Source: CAYJLC01 sp044426345
GTDB taxonomy: Bacteria > Bacillota > Clostridia > Oscillospirales > Butyricicoccaceae
Reading direction: 5' to 3'
Length of the DNA: 14,300 nucleotides
Assembly: GCA_044426345.1 (NCBI GenBank)
Contig: JAWXUP010000063.1
Coordinates: 1 to 14,300, forward strand
A model generated the notes under the pieces. It was not told where the DNA came from. It searched no databases and was given only the letters and a program-made list of their open reading frames with translations. Below are positions 6,840 through 13,532 of this stretch, in pieces (within the stretch, counting starts at the first letter, position 1; every line of letters starts with the position of its first letter). The position numbers and the translations under genes are program-made.

Positions 6840-8102
6840 TTACTCCTCAAATCTATTTGAAACACTTTTAGCGTGCGCCTCTAAACCTTCGTTTTTCGCA
6901 AATAGAACAATGTCATCTTTAACGTTTTTTAGGGATTTTTCGTCATAATACACAAATGTAGATTTTTTTAAAAAAGTATCGACCGATAACGCCGAGCTGA
7001 ATTTCGCAGTTCCGTTGGTTGGTAGAGTGTGATTAACACCGGCAAAATAGTCACCAAGAGCCTCGGGCGTATTTTTACCTAAGAAAATACTACCAGCATT
7101 TTGTACTTTTGGCAAGTATGAAAATGGATTTTCAAGCATAATTTCTAAATGTTCGGGAGCTATGTCATTTGAAATTTCAAAACATTTTTCTATATTTTCA
7201 CAAACTATTATATAAGAATTATCATCAATTGAAGCTCTACAAATTTCCGATTTTGGCAACAGAGGAATTTGTTTTTCTAGCTCATTTTGAACATTTTTAG
7301 CCAAATTTTCACTACAAGTAACCAAAATACTACTCGCCATAGGGTCATGTTCGGCCTGTGATAGCAAATCACCAGCAATAATACGAGCGTCAGCAGTATC
7401 GTCCGCTATAACTAAAATTTCAGAAGGACCAGCAATCATATCAATGTCAACTTCACCAAAAACTTGCTTTTTAGCACCTGCAACAAAAGCATTGCCAGGT
7501 CCTGTTATTTTGTAGACTTTATCGATAGTTTCCGTACCATAAGCCAGAGCTGCAACAGCTCCTGCACCACCAATTTTATAGAATTTATCAACTCCGGTTA
7601 AATAAGCACACGCTAAAATTCCGTCTGAAATAGAGCCATCTGCTTGAGGTGGAGAAACCATCGTAACTTGGTTACAGCCAGCTATTTTTGCAGGGACAAC
7701 GTTCATCAAGACGGTAGAAGGGTACACAGCTTTCCCACCGGGAACATAAACGCCAACTTTTTCTATAGGCGTAATTTTTTGTCCAAGAATAATACCATCT
7801 TTTTCTGTCATAAAACCGTTTTGAAGTTGATTTTTGTGAAAATCTTCGATATTTTTCATTGATTTTTTGATAGTTTCTAAAAAATCTTCATCTAAACGGG
7901 TTACAGCAGCTTTCATTTCGTCTTTAGTAACCTCTAAAGTATCAAGTTTTGCACCGTCAAATTTTTCGGCAAACTCAAAAAGTGCCATATCTCCATTTTC
8001 TCTAACATTTTTGATAACATCTTTAACAATATCTTCTATTTTATTAGAAATCTCAGAGCTTCTTTTATTAATTTCTGACACATTGTTTATTATTTTAATC
8101 AT
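6840..8102 (-). CDS. hisD: Histidinol dehydrogenase
   Basis: HisD carries out the last two NAD-dependent oxidations, histidinol to histidine (EC 1.1.1.23). The product has 420 residues. All key positions known from the E. coli enzyme have counterparts. Zinc ligands are Q249 and H252 (SQAEHDP), D351 (ALGDYFAG) and H410 (LEAHAKS). The catalytic pair is E317-H318 (APEHLE). The substrate loop GVNHTLPTNGTAKFSSALSV (355-374) is intact. GGGAG lies about 7 nt before ATG 8102, which overlaps the hisG end by 8 nt (codons read in two frames). Nothing looks damaged. Confidence 0.98.
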   Translation of the reverse strand: MIKIINNVSEINKRSSEISNKIEDIVKDVIKNVRENGDMALFEFAEKFDGAKLDTLEVTKDEMKAAVTRLDEDFLETIKKSMKNIEDFHKNQLQNGFMTEKDGIILGQKITPIEKVGVYVPGGKAVYPSTVLMNVVPAKIAGCNQVTMVSPPQADGSISDGILACAYLTGVDKFYKIGGAGAVAALAYGTETIDKVYKITGPGNAFVAGAKKQVFGEVDIDMIAGPSEILVIADDTADARIIAGDLLSQAEHDPMASSILVTCSENLAKNVQNELEKQIPLLPKSEICRASIDDNSYIIVCENIEKCFEISNDIAPEHLEIMLENPFSYLPKVQNAGSIFLGKNTPEALGDYFAGVNHTLPTNGTAKFSSALSVDTFLKKSTFVYYDEKSLKNVKDDIVLFAKNEGLEAHAKSVSNRFEE

Positions 8103-8709
8103 TTTTTATTCTCCCAATAATTTCGTCAATTAACTGACGTTTGAAATTATATCTGCTTTTTGATGCGATAACTCTAGCACTAAGCTCTAAAATTTTGGTG
8201 TCAACTTTCAAGTTATTTTCTCGAAGAGTACTTCCAGTTTCCACGATATCTACTATAACATCGGATAAACCTAAAATTGGAGCAAGCTCAATTGAACCGT
8301 TAAGTTTCACGATGTCAATTTCGCGATTTTGCTCAGCATAATATTTTTTTGCAATATTTGGATATTTAGTCGCCACAACTAGCGTTTTATTTTTATCATC
8401 TTCATAACCATTTTCGGAACAAACGCACATAGAACACTTGCCAAGTTCGAGGTCTAAAAGCTCGTAAACATCAGCTTGTGATTCTATAAGAGTATCCTTC
8501 CCAACGATGCCAATATCGGCAACTCCACGTTCAACGTAAACAGCAACATCGCTAGGTTTTATCAAGAAAAAACGCACTCCTTTTTCAGAATTTTCGAATA
8601 CTAATTTACGTGTATCGTCTTCGAACTCTGGTGCATCAAAGCCTAAATCTTTAAATAATTTGTATACTTTATCGCCAAGTCTACCTTTTGGTAGTGCAAT
8701 ATCTAACAT
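8095..8709 (-). CDS. hisG: ATP phosphoribosyltransferase, short form catalytic subunit
   Basis: HisG joins ATP and PRPP in the first, committed step (EC 2.4.2.17). I start it at ATG 8709-8707, 8 nt after GGAG, giving 204 residues that begin MLDIALPKGRLGDK. An upstream in-frame ATG at 8742 lies inside hisZ and would add 11 atypical residues. The lack of the C-terminal regulatory domain makes it a HisG-short protein that needs HisZ. The PRPP loop region shows ELAPILGLSDVIVDIVETGS and the N-terminal GRL motif is present. It follows hisZ by 11 nt and overlaps hisD by 8 nt. Allosteric inhibition by histidine in this form normally acts through HisZ. Confidence 0.97.
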   Translation of the reverse strand: MLDIALPKGRLGDKVYKLFKDLGFDAPEFEDDTRKLVFENSEKGVRFFLIKPSDVAVYVERGVADIGIVGKDTLIESQADVYELLDLELGKCSMCVCSENGYEDDKNKTLVVATKYPNIAKKYYAEQNREIDIVKLNGSIELAPILGLSDVIVDIVETGSTLRENNLKVDTKILELSARVIASKSRYNFKRQLIDEIIGRIKND

Positions 8710-8720
8710 AAAAAATTCTC

Positions 8721-9761
8721 CTAATCTATTTTTGAAATACAAAAAGTTTTTCCTTCATCAAAATATTTATTTGAAGTAGAAATAAGCGAACGCAAATCAC
8801 TATCTTCGTAATAATTTACAGTGAGTATTTCTGCTTTTTGACTTGAAAGTAATTTGTCAACTGCTGATAAATCAACTGCAAAACCCAAAGCTGATTTGCC
8901 TTCAAGTCCCATTTTTGATACTAATTTATCGTAGCGACCACCGGTCAAGGCAGGAACGGCCAAACCTTCAAGATAACCAGTAAAAATTAGTCCGTTATAA
9001 TAATCTGTGCTTGAAATATGAGAAAAATCCAGAAAAACACGATTACAATCAACAATTTCATCTAAAAATGTTATAATATTTTCCATTTCGCGAATTTCTT
9101 TCACATATTTTGAACCAATAAACATTGAACGCAACTGTTTAATACCTTTGTAAACGTCGCTGTCAAGTGTTAAAAGCTTAGTAAAAATTTCACTATCATC
9201 GATTTTTTCGCTTTGAAGATATTTTTGAAGATCGTGAATATTTTTTTGTTTCATAAAGTTTATAATTTGATTTTTTTGCAGGGTATTTAACTCTAAATCG
9301 TCAAAAAATCTTAAAATAAGAGCCATATTTGATATACAAAGCATAAAATTTGGATTAATTTCACAAAGACTACGTTTAGCTAGGTTTAGAACTTCTAGGG
9401 TTTGATACGTATCAATTTCGCCGATATACTCGATGCCAATTTGATGAATTTCCTTAAATTCGTCATCACCTTTTGGGATTCTAAAAACGCTTTCGTTGTA
9501 GTAAATTTTGTGGTTTTCTTCTTGAGATTTCAAACAATTTTTTATAATACTCATTGTAATATCAGGTTTTAGTGCCAAAAGTTTGCCATTTGGACCATAA
9601 AAAGTTATAACTCTATTATCGCTTAAAAAGGTTTCGTTTTCCATATAAAATGAATACTCTTCAAATTTGTTCATTTTATATTTAACAAAACCAAATTTAC
9701 TGTACATATCTTCAAGTTTGAGCGCAATCTGCTCTTTTTCATCTAAAAAATTAACTGTCAT
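8721..9761 (-). CDS. hisZ: ATP phosphoribosyltransferase regulatory subunit
   Basis: HisZ is a paralogue of histidyl-tRNA synthetase that forms a hetero-octamer with short HisG and carries the histidine-sensing site. The 346-residue product has the class II synthetase-like core: LKPDITMSIIK (motif 2 region), YYNESVFR and an EIHQIGIEYIGE stretch. Near the C-terminus it has ALTGGRYDKLV and SALGFAVDLS. It lacks a C-terminal anticodon-binding domain, as expected for HisZ rather than HisS. It is the first gene of the operon, with AGGAGGT 5 nt before ATG 9761 and the promoter only about 25 nt further up. It precedes hisG, the usual arrangement. Confidence 0.95.
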   Translation of the reverse strand: MTVNFLDEKEQIALKLEDMYSKFGFVKYKMNKFEEYSFYMENETFLSDNRVITFYGPNGKLLALKPDITMSIIKNCLKSQEENHKIYYNESVFRIPKGDDEFKEIHQIGIEYIGEIDTYQTLEVLNLAKRSLCEINPNFMLCISNMALILRFFDDLELNTLQKNQIINFMKQKNIHDLQKYLQSEKIDDSEIFTKLLTLDSDVYKGIKQLRSMFIGSKYVKEIREMENIITFLDEIVDCNRVFLDFSHISSTDYYNGLIFTGYLEGLAVPALTGGRYDKLVSKMGLEGKSALGFAVDLSAVDKLLSSQKAEILTVNYYEDSDLRSLISTSNKYFDEGKTFCISKID

Positions 9762-9786
9762 AAACTACCTCCTAATGTATATATAA

Positions 9787-9815
9787 ATTATATCACAAAA
9801 ATTCGCTTTAGTCAA
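9787..9815 (-). promoter_or_regulatory. Promoter of the his operon
   Basis: On the minus strand TTGACT (9815-9810), a 17-nt spacer and TATAAT (9792-9787) form a near-perfect sigma-A promoter. The start site would be near 9780, leaving a leader of only about 20 nt before hisZ. That is too short for a T-box, a His-rich leader peptide or an attenuator. I see no other promoter of this quality within the operon. Confidence 0.88.
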
Positions 9816-9841
9816 GTAAAACGTTAAAGCATTTTGAAAAT

Positions 9842-9866
9842 AAAAAAGTGAACCCTAAAGTTCACT
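9842..9866 (-). terminator. Terminator of the SLOG gene
   Basis: A 7-bp stem, AGTGAAC (9847-9853) with GTTCACT (9860-9866), has a 6-nt loop. On the minus strand it is followed by a run of six T (9847-9842). The stem begins within the stop codon of the SLOG gene. It separates that gene from the his promoter. Confidence 0.8.
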
Positions 9867-10371
9867 AAAAAGTTGTTTGACAGTTGTGTATATTGGTGAT
9901 TTTTTTGCTAAATTTCGTGGCGTAATCTAAAGTATATTTTGTGCCACCTAGAGAATTATTATAGTATGTAATAATTTTAGAACAGTGGTCTACCATAAAA
10001 CGATTTCTTTCATAATATGCACCGCGATGAAACTTTTCCGATGTACAAAAAGTGTAGCGACACCTGCATAAAATCTCCCTGTAAGTTATTTTATCATCTT
10101 CGCTCCAACGTTCATCTTGATTAAAAAAAGGAATGGCAGCAATTAAAAACACATCGTAATCTCTTTGCAAATCAAGAATACATTTTGCAGCTAAAAGGTC
10201 AAAACCTCGACTCATACCCGTGATAAAATATTTGTAGCCTTGATTTACAGCATCTAAAATTGCGATTTTAAGAGCAAAATATACATCATCAATGTCATCA
10301 TCAATTTTTTCGGGACGTGGACCTGTAAAAGAACAGATAATATCGCTTGTAGCAAAGGGAAAAATTATCAT
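9865..10371 (-). CDS. SLOG-family protein (DUF1273/YpsA-like)
   Basis: I start this gene at ATG 10371-10369, 5 nt after a GGAGG ribosome binding site; an ATG four codons upstream has none. The 168-residue product shows a SLOG Rossmann-like pattern: FTGPRP (15-20), the glycine loop ITGMSRGFDLLAA (50-62) after a GYKYF strand, IPFFNQDERW (80-89) and YYNNSLGGTKYTLDYA (136-151). The SLOG superfamily includes nucleotide- and nucleotide-sugar-binding proteins, and YpsA members have been linked to cell division in Bacillus and Staphylococcus. The ligand here is unknown. It is a single-gene unit with its own terminator and a probable promoter at 10506-10514. It is divergent from the LRR gene and unrelated to the his operon behind it. 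Confidence 0.8.
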   Translation of the reverse strand: MIIFPFATSDIICSFTGPRPEKIDDDIDDVYFALKIAILDAVNQGYKYFITGMSRGFDLLAAKCILDLQRDYDVFLIAAIPFFNQDERWSEDDKITYREILCRCRYTFCTSEKFHRGAYYERNRFMVDHCSKIITYYNNSLGGTKYTLDYATKFSKKITNIHNCQTTF

Positions 10372-10505
10372 AAAAACCTCCAAATGGTTTAAAATTAAAA
10401 AAATTGTTTATATTCAAATTACATTATAAAAAACAGCACAATTAGACGTATAATTTACAGCTTGAATTATTTTGAAAAAAAGATATTTAAAATGCAATTT
10501 CATAT

Positions 10506-10525
10506 ATTATACCACAAAATTTTGT
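10506..10525 (-). promoter_or_regulatory. Extended -10 promoter of the SLOG gene with a palindrome in its spacer
   Basis: On the minus strand TGGTATAAT (10514-10506) is an extended -10 element (TGnTATAAT), without a good -35 box. A perfect 12-bp palindrome, ACAAAATTTTGT (10514-10525), abuts it where a repressor would block RNA polymerase. The leader to the SLOG start would be about 128 nt. A second TATAAT at 10428-10423 is an alternative with a poor -35. The rest of 10372-10607 is A/T-rich, and I see no clear rightward promoter for the LRR gene beyond TATAAA at 10563-10568. Confidence 0.5.
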
Positions 10526-10607
10526 TGAATAAGCGAAAATAATGTCGAAAAACTAAAAATATTATAAAAGGTTATCACAATAAAAATATTGACTGGAGTT
10601 GAAGTTT

Positions 10608-12116
10608 ATGAAAAATGTTAAATTTGCTTATTTATTTATAATTTCTGGCTTTTTAATCGCTGTTGGATTCGTATTTTTCAGTTTTTTTGGAAAAGAAATT
10701 ATGGCAAATAAATTAATAAGTTATGCCCTAGAACAAGATTCGAAAAGCGCGATTATTTATTATAACACGGCATTGAAATTAAGTCCAGAAAATGCGACAG
10801 CACGTAACAATCTTGTTGAAATTTATTATGAAAATCAAAATTATGAAGAGGCTTTGGCTAGTATCGAACAAGGGATTTTGGAAAACCCAGATAACGATAA
10901 TTTATATTTTTACAAAGTGAAAATTAATGAATATTATTTACAAATCGAACAAGCTATAAACATAATTGAAAATGTTGATAGTGCGTATGTAAAAAGTAAG
11001 TTTAGTAACAGATCAGATATTCAGCCTGTCTTTAATTGTGACTCAGGAACTTATAATCAAAATGTAGAAATAGTTATAGAAAAAAGTGAAAATACAAATA
11101 TTTACTACAAAATAAATGCAGAAAAATACCATATTTATGAAAATTCATTTGAATTAACAGATGGATTTTATGATATAAAGGCTGTAGCAATCGACCAAAA
11201 TGGTCTGGTGAGTAATGTATCGTCGATAGAAATATTTGTAGAAAATTTAGTAGCGCCAGTATCTTTCGCAACGTCAACTACTATTGATTCAATATTAGAA
11301 CAAATGAGCGATTTTGAAGAGATAAATCGTGACGCACTTCTAAGTATGACGGAAATTGACCTAAGTAACAGTGTGTTATTTGATGAAGATATAGAAACAC
11401 TACTAAATTGTAGAAACTTAACATCGCTAAAATTGGGTGATATTTCAAATGTTACAACGTTCTATCCACTGACAAAACTCAGCGAATTAACTGAAATCAG
11501 CATAATGAAAGGGTGTACGTCAAATTTAATGAGTGAATTAATAAGCATAGAAAATTTGAAAATTTTGCAGATTTATGATTCAAAGATTAACATTCTTCCA
11601 GAAAATAAAACTTTACTGACATCTCTAACGTTGAAAAATTGCTTAATATACAATATTTCAAACATTTCAAGCTACAAAACTTTGGAAAGTTTGGATTTAA
11701 GTCAAAATTTAATTGACGAGCTGTATGGTATAGAGGAATTAAAAAAGATAAAAGCTCTAAATCTTTCAAATAACAAGATAAGTGACATAACGTTAATTCT
11801 TGGGATAATGTCAATTAAAAGTCTAGATGTAAGTTATAATCAAATTTCAAGTATAAAAAATATATCTTCACTGAATTTTCTGGAGCAAGTTAACATCTCA
11901 AATAATGAAATTGCAACAGTATTAGAATTTGCTAATTTACGTTATTTAACTACGCTTAACTGCAGTTTTAATAATATTTTGACGCTAGAACCTTTAGTTT
12001 CGAGCAAAAGTTTGACTGAAATTTATGCAAATGACAATAATATAAATGATATATCATATATAGATAACATTGAAAATTTGACATATATTAATGTTGCAAA
12101 TAATAATTTAAGTTAA
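10608..12116 (+). CDS. Membrane-anchored TPR / chitobiase-like / leucine-rich-repeat protein
   Basis: I start at ATG 10608, 9 nt after GGAG; an upstream TTG (10599) abuts the ribosome binding site. The 502-residue product has four parts. An N-terminal membrane helix (about 7-28) acts as anchor or uncleaved signal. One or two TPR-like helical repeats follow (about 33-110), with YYNTALKLSPENATARNNLV. A small beta domain (about 138-211) of CHB_HEX_C type contains DSGTYNQNVEIVI, YYKIN and the ending DGFYDIKAVAIDQNGLVSNVSS. SDS22-like leucine-rich repeats run to the end (about 246-502), with units such as LESLDLSQNLIDELYGIEEL and IKALNLSNNKISDI. I infer an extracytoplasmic binding or scaffold protein with no catalytic motif. 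The last repeat stops right after NNNLS with no capping motif, so the C-terminus may be shortened. It is a monocistronic gene without an obvious functional neighbour. Confidence 0.82.
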   Translation: MKNVKFAYLFIISGFLIAVGFVFFSFFGKEIMANKLISYALEQDSKSAIIYYNTALKLSPENATARNNLVEIYYENQNYEEALASIEQGILENPDNDNLYFYKVKINEYYLQIEQAINIIENVDSAYVKSKFSNRSDIQPVFNCDSGTYNQNVEIVIEKSENTNIYYKINAEKYHIYENSFELTDGFYDIKAVAIDQNGLVSNVSSIEIFVENLVAPVSFATSTTIDSILEQMSDFEEINRDALLSMTEIDLSNSVLFDEDIETLLNCRNLTSLKLGDISNVTTFYPLTKLSELTEISIMKGCTSNLMSELISIENLKILQIYDSKINILPENKTLLTSLTLKNCLIYNISNISSYKTLESLDLSQNLIDELYGIEELKKIKALNLSNNKISDITLILGIMSIKSLDVSYNQISSIKNISSLNFLEQVNISNNEIATVLEFANLRYLTTLNCSFNNILTLEPLVSSKSLTEIYANDNNINDISYIDNIENLTYINVANNNLS

Positions 12117-12144
12117 ATTTCAATGCGTAATTAATGTGATTTAA

Positions 12145-12166
12145 GGGAGAACTTAAAAGCTCTCCC
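12145..12166. terminator. Hairpin between convergent LRR and small-protein genes
   Basis: GGGAGA (12145-12150) pairs with TCTCCC (12161-12166) around a 10-nt loop. It lies between the convergent ends at 12116 and 12177. Neither strand has a good U tract, so this would be a weak bidirectional terminator. Confidence 0.45.
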
Positions 12167-12176
12167 AAATAAAGGT

Positions 12177-12404
12177 TTAAATCCAAGATTTTGTGGTTTC
12201 GTTTTTATCGTAATACTTTTTTAAGTGATGATAAGTTTTGGTAGTCTGACGTAAAACGGTTTCGTGAGCAACTATTTTATCGCGAATTTTTCGTTTAGTT
12301 TCAAGACTTTTTGTTGTTGAAAGACTATTATTTAACCCATCTAAATGTCTGTTTAATGAGTGAATTGTGTCTAAATATTGGTCTGCGAGTGCTGAAAGAT
12401 GCAT
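12177..12404 (-). CDS. Small helical protein divergent from the XRE repressor
   Basis: I start this gene at ATG 12404-12402, which follows AGGAGG by 4 nt. A longer in-frame extension to 12551 has no ribosome binding site and would run through the operators and the promoter. The 75-residue product begins MHLSALADQYLDTIHSLNRH and ends YHHLKKYYDKNETTKSWI. It has no membrane segment. The heptad-like leucines and charged residues suggest two helices in a coiled coil or hairpin. I do not recognise a named family. It is the sole visible gene of the leftward unit driven by 12442-12470. Its position opposite the repressor corresponds to the early-gene or Cro side of a phage-type switch. It should be repressed with the terminase operon if the shared operators work as inferred. 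Confidence 0.75.
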   Translation of the reverse strand: MHLSALADQYLDTIHSLNRHLDGLNNSLSTTKSLETKRKIRDKIVAHETVLRQTTKTYHHLKKYYDKNETTKSWI

Positions 12405-12415
12405 AGTACCTCCTG

Positions 12416-12514
12416 TAAACAAAATGTGTATCTCGGTAATTAGTATACTACACGTTTTGCGTGATGTCAAGAAAAATATTACGAAATGTGTAGCTTGACA
12501 ACACGTATTGTTTA
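12416..12514. promoter_or_regulatory. Four-copy operator array in the divergent switch region
   Basis: Four 15-bp copies of one quasi-dyad are seen, two in each orientation: TAAACAAAATGTGTA (12416-12430), TACACGTTTTGCGTG (12449-12463), ATTACGAAATGTGTA (12478-12492) and AACACGTATTGTTTA (12500-12514). In one orientation the shared core is ACAC(G/A)T-T/A-T-(T/C)-G. Centres are 33, 29 and 22 bp apart. Two copies fill the -35/-10 spacers of the two opposing promoters. They probably bind the XRE protein encoded at 12578, giving both autoregulation and repression of the leftward gene. Confidence 0.72.
12442..12470 (-). promoter_or_regulatory. Promoter of the small helical protein gene, with operator in the spacer
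   Basis: On the minus strand TTGACA (12470-12465), 17 nt and TATACT (12447-12442) form a strong promoter. Operator copy 12449-12463 fills the spacer and copy 12416-12430 lies just past the start site (near 12435). Such a layout fits tight repression. Confidence 0.82.
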
Positions 12515-12523
12515 TGGTAGAAT
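12495..12523 (+). promoter_or_regulatory. Promoter of the XRE-ImmA operon, with operator in the spacer
   Basis: TTGACA (12495-12500), a 17-nt spacer and TAGAAT (12518-12523) form a strong rightward promoter. The spacer contains operator copy 12500-12514, suggesting that the repressor regulates its own synthesis. The leader to ATG 12578 is about 48 nt. Confidence 0.82.
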
Positions 12524-12577
12524 ATATATAGTTAGTAGCATAAACAAACAAATTGTTTAAAATAAGGAGAAATTATA

Positions 12578-12970
12578 ATGATAGGCGACAAAATCAAAGA
12601 GTTAAGAAGAGAACACAAAATCACACAACAAGAATTGGCTGAAAAACTAGGAATAACACCGAGTGCAGTCGGTATGTACGAACAAAATAGACGCGAACCG
12701 AGTTTTCATGTTTTAGAACAACTAAGTAATATTTTTTGCGTGTCTTGTGATTATTTATTAAGCCATGATAGTGAGATTTTTTGCGAATCTTTTTCGTCAT
12801 ACAGAACCAGTGAAGGTGATTTTGATGCGATTATCGACAATTTAAAAAATGAACTTTCAATGCAAAAAGGGTTAATGTTCAAAGGTGAAATTTTAGATGA
12901 GAAAGACCTTGACAAAATCTTTGAAGCAATGAAAATTGGTGCAGAGGTAGCATTAAAATCAAAAAAATAG
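12578..12970 (+). CDS. XRE-family transcriptional repressor
   Basis: The 130-residue protein has an N-terminal Cro/CI-type helix-turn-helix domain (about 6-62): IKELRREHKITQQELAEKLG, then ITPSAVGMYEQNRREPSFHV and LEQLSNIFCVSCDYLL, all typical of the family. The remaining part (about 65-130) is acidic and helical, of a kind that could hold the dimerisation and protease-sensitive region, as in ImmR or DdrO. TAAGGAG lies 8 nt before the ATG. The gene starts a two-gene unit with the ImmA-like peptidase 11 nt downstream. Pairs of this kind (ImmR/ImmA in ICEBs1, DdrO/IrrE in Deinococcus) work by peptidase cleavage of the repressor after DNA damage or another signal. That mechanism is inferred here from family and context. 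Its likely operators are at 12416-12514 and 336-350. Confidence 0.93.
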   Translation: MIGDKIKELRREHKITQQELAEKLGITPSAVGMYEQNRREPSFHVLEQLSNIFCVSCDYLLSHDSEIFCESFSSYRTSEGDFDAIIDNLKNELSMQKGLMFKGEILDEKDLDKIFEAMKIGAEVALKSKK

Positions 12971-12981
12971 TGAGGTAAAAT

Positions 12982-13413
12982 ATGTATCCATGTCAAAAAG
13001 CACAGGAACTTATTGAAAAATATAAAACGAGCGACCCTTTTGAACTTTGCGATAATTTAGGGATACATATTATATATTGTGATTTACCTAAATCTATAGA
13101 AGGTTTTTTCCATAATATTTTTGATGAACTTATAATTTATGTGAATCATAATATAGAAGAGGAGAAAATCGATGGGGTAGTGGCGCACGAATTAGGACAT
13201 ATTGTTATGCATTCTGAGTTAAATACTCTATTTTTGAAGGAAAACACATACCTAAATGTCAATAAATATGAAAAAGAGGCTAATATTTTCTCTGCGTATC
13301 TTATTTTTGACAAGTTTGAGTTTAATGAAAACATAATGGGTTTATCTAATTTTTTGCAGGTTGATTTTGATAATATGGCTAAAATAGCTAAATATAAAGA
13401 ACAATATCGTTAA
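12982..13413 (+). CDS. ImmA/IrrE-family metallopeptidase
   Basis: The 143-residue product carries the zinc motif HELGH (H69, E70, H73) in VVAHELGHIVMHS, and a downstream KYEKEANIFSAYLI helix whose E99 fits the third metal ligand. This is the standard COG2856 (DUF955) arrangement. The N-terminal helix MYPCQKAQELIEKYKTSDPF and the following GIHIIYCDLP strand are also typical. It lacks the long C-terminal extension of Deinococcus IrrE and is close to the size of phage/ICE ImmA. GAGGT precedes ATG 12982. Co-transcribed with the XRE gene, it most likely cleaves that repressor to switch on genes with the shared operator. No terminator is visible between its stop and the serC promoter. Confidence 0.93.
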   Translation: MYPCQKAQELIEKYKTSDPFELCDNLGIHIIYCDLPKSIEGFFHNIFDELIIYVNHNIEEEKIDGVVAHELGHIVMHSELNTLFLKENTYLNVNKYEKEANIFSAYLIFDKFEFNENIMGLSNFLQVDFDNMAKIAKYKEQYR

Positions 13414-13443
13414 ATTTTTATTAATTTAGTGTGGAAAAGCATC

Positions 13444-13473
13444 TTGTAAAATGATGTCGATGTGTGGTATAAT
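13444..13473 (+). promoter_or_regulatory. serC promoter with extended -10
   Basis: TTGTAA (13444-13449), an 18-nt spacer and TATAAT (13468-13473) preceded by TG (TGGTATAAT) form a good promoter. The start site would be near 13480. Confidence 0.78.
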
Positions 13474-13477
13474 ATAA

Positions 13478-13503
13478 TGCAAGGTAATTTATTTTGCCTT
13501 GCA
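13478..13503 (+). promoter_or_regulatory. Hairpin at the 5' end of the serC transcript
   Basis: TGCAAGG (13478-13484) pairs with CCTTGCA (13497-13503), 7 bp around a 12-nt AT-rich loop, followed by a T-rich stretch. The predicted start site lies in its left arm. It is probably a 5' stabilising stem-loop; an attenuator is less likely because the U tract is broken. Confidence 0.5.
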
Positions 13504-13532
13504 ATTTTATTTATTTTAAGGAAGGTATTATT

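Noticed and set aside
7867..8133. 88-codon plus-strand frame across the hisG-hisD junction
   Set aside because: It is a serine/isoleucine-rich antisense shadow of hisD, with no ribosome binding site.
9816..9866. T-box or His leader upstream of the his promoter
   Set aside because: The hairpin there is the terminator of the SLOG gene on the same strand, and it lies upstream of the his -35 box.
12416..12514. CRISPR-like repeat array
   Set aside because: The repeats are 15 bp, in both orientations, unevenly spaced by 22-33 bp and overlap promoters, so they are operator sites rather than CRISPR.
12405..12551. N-terminal extension of the 75-residue protein
   Set aside because: It would translate the operators and promoter, and it has no ribosome binding site; ATG 12404 has AGGAGG.
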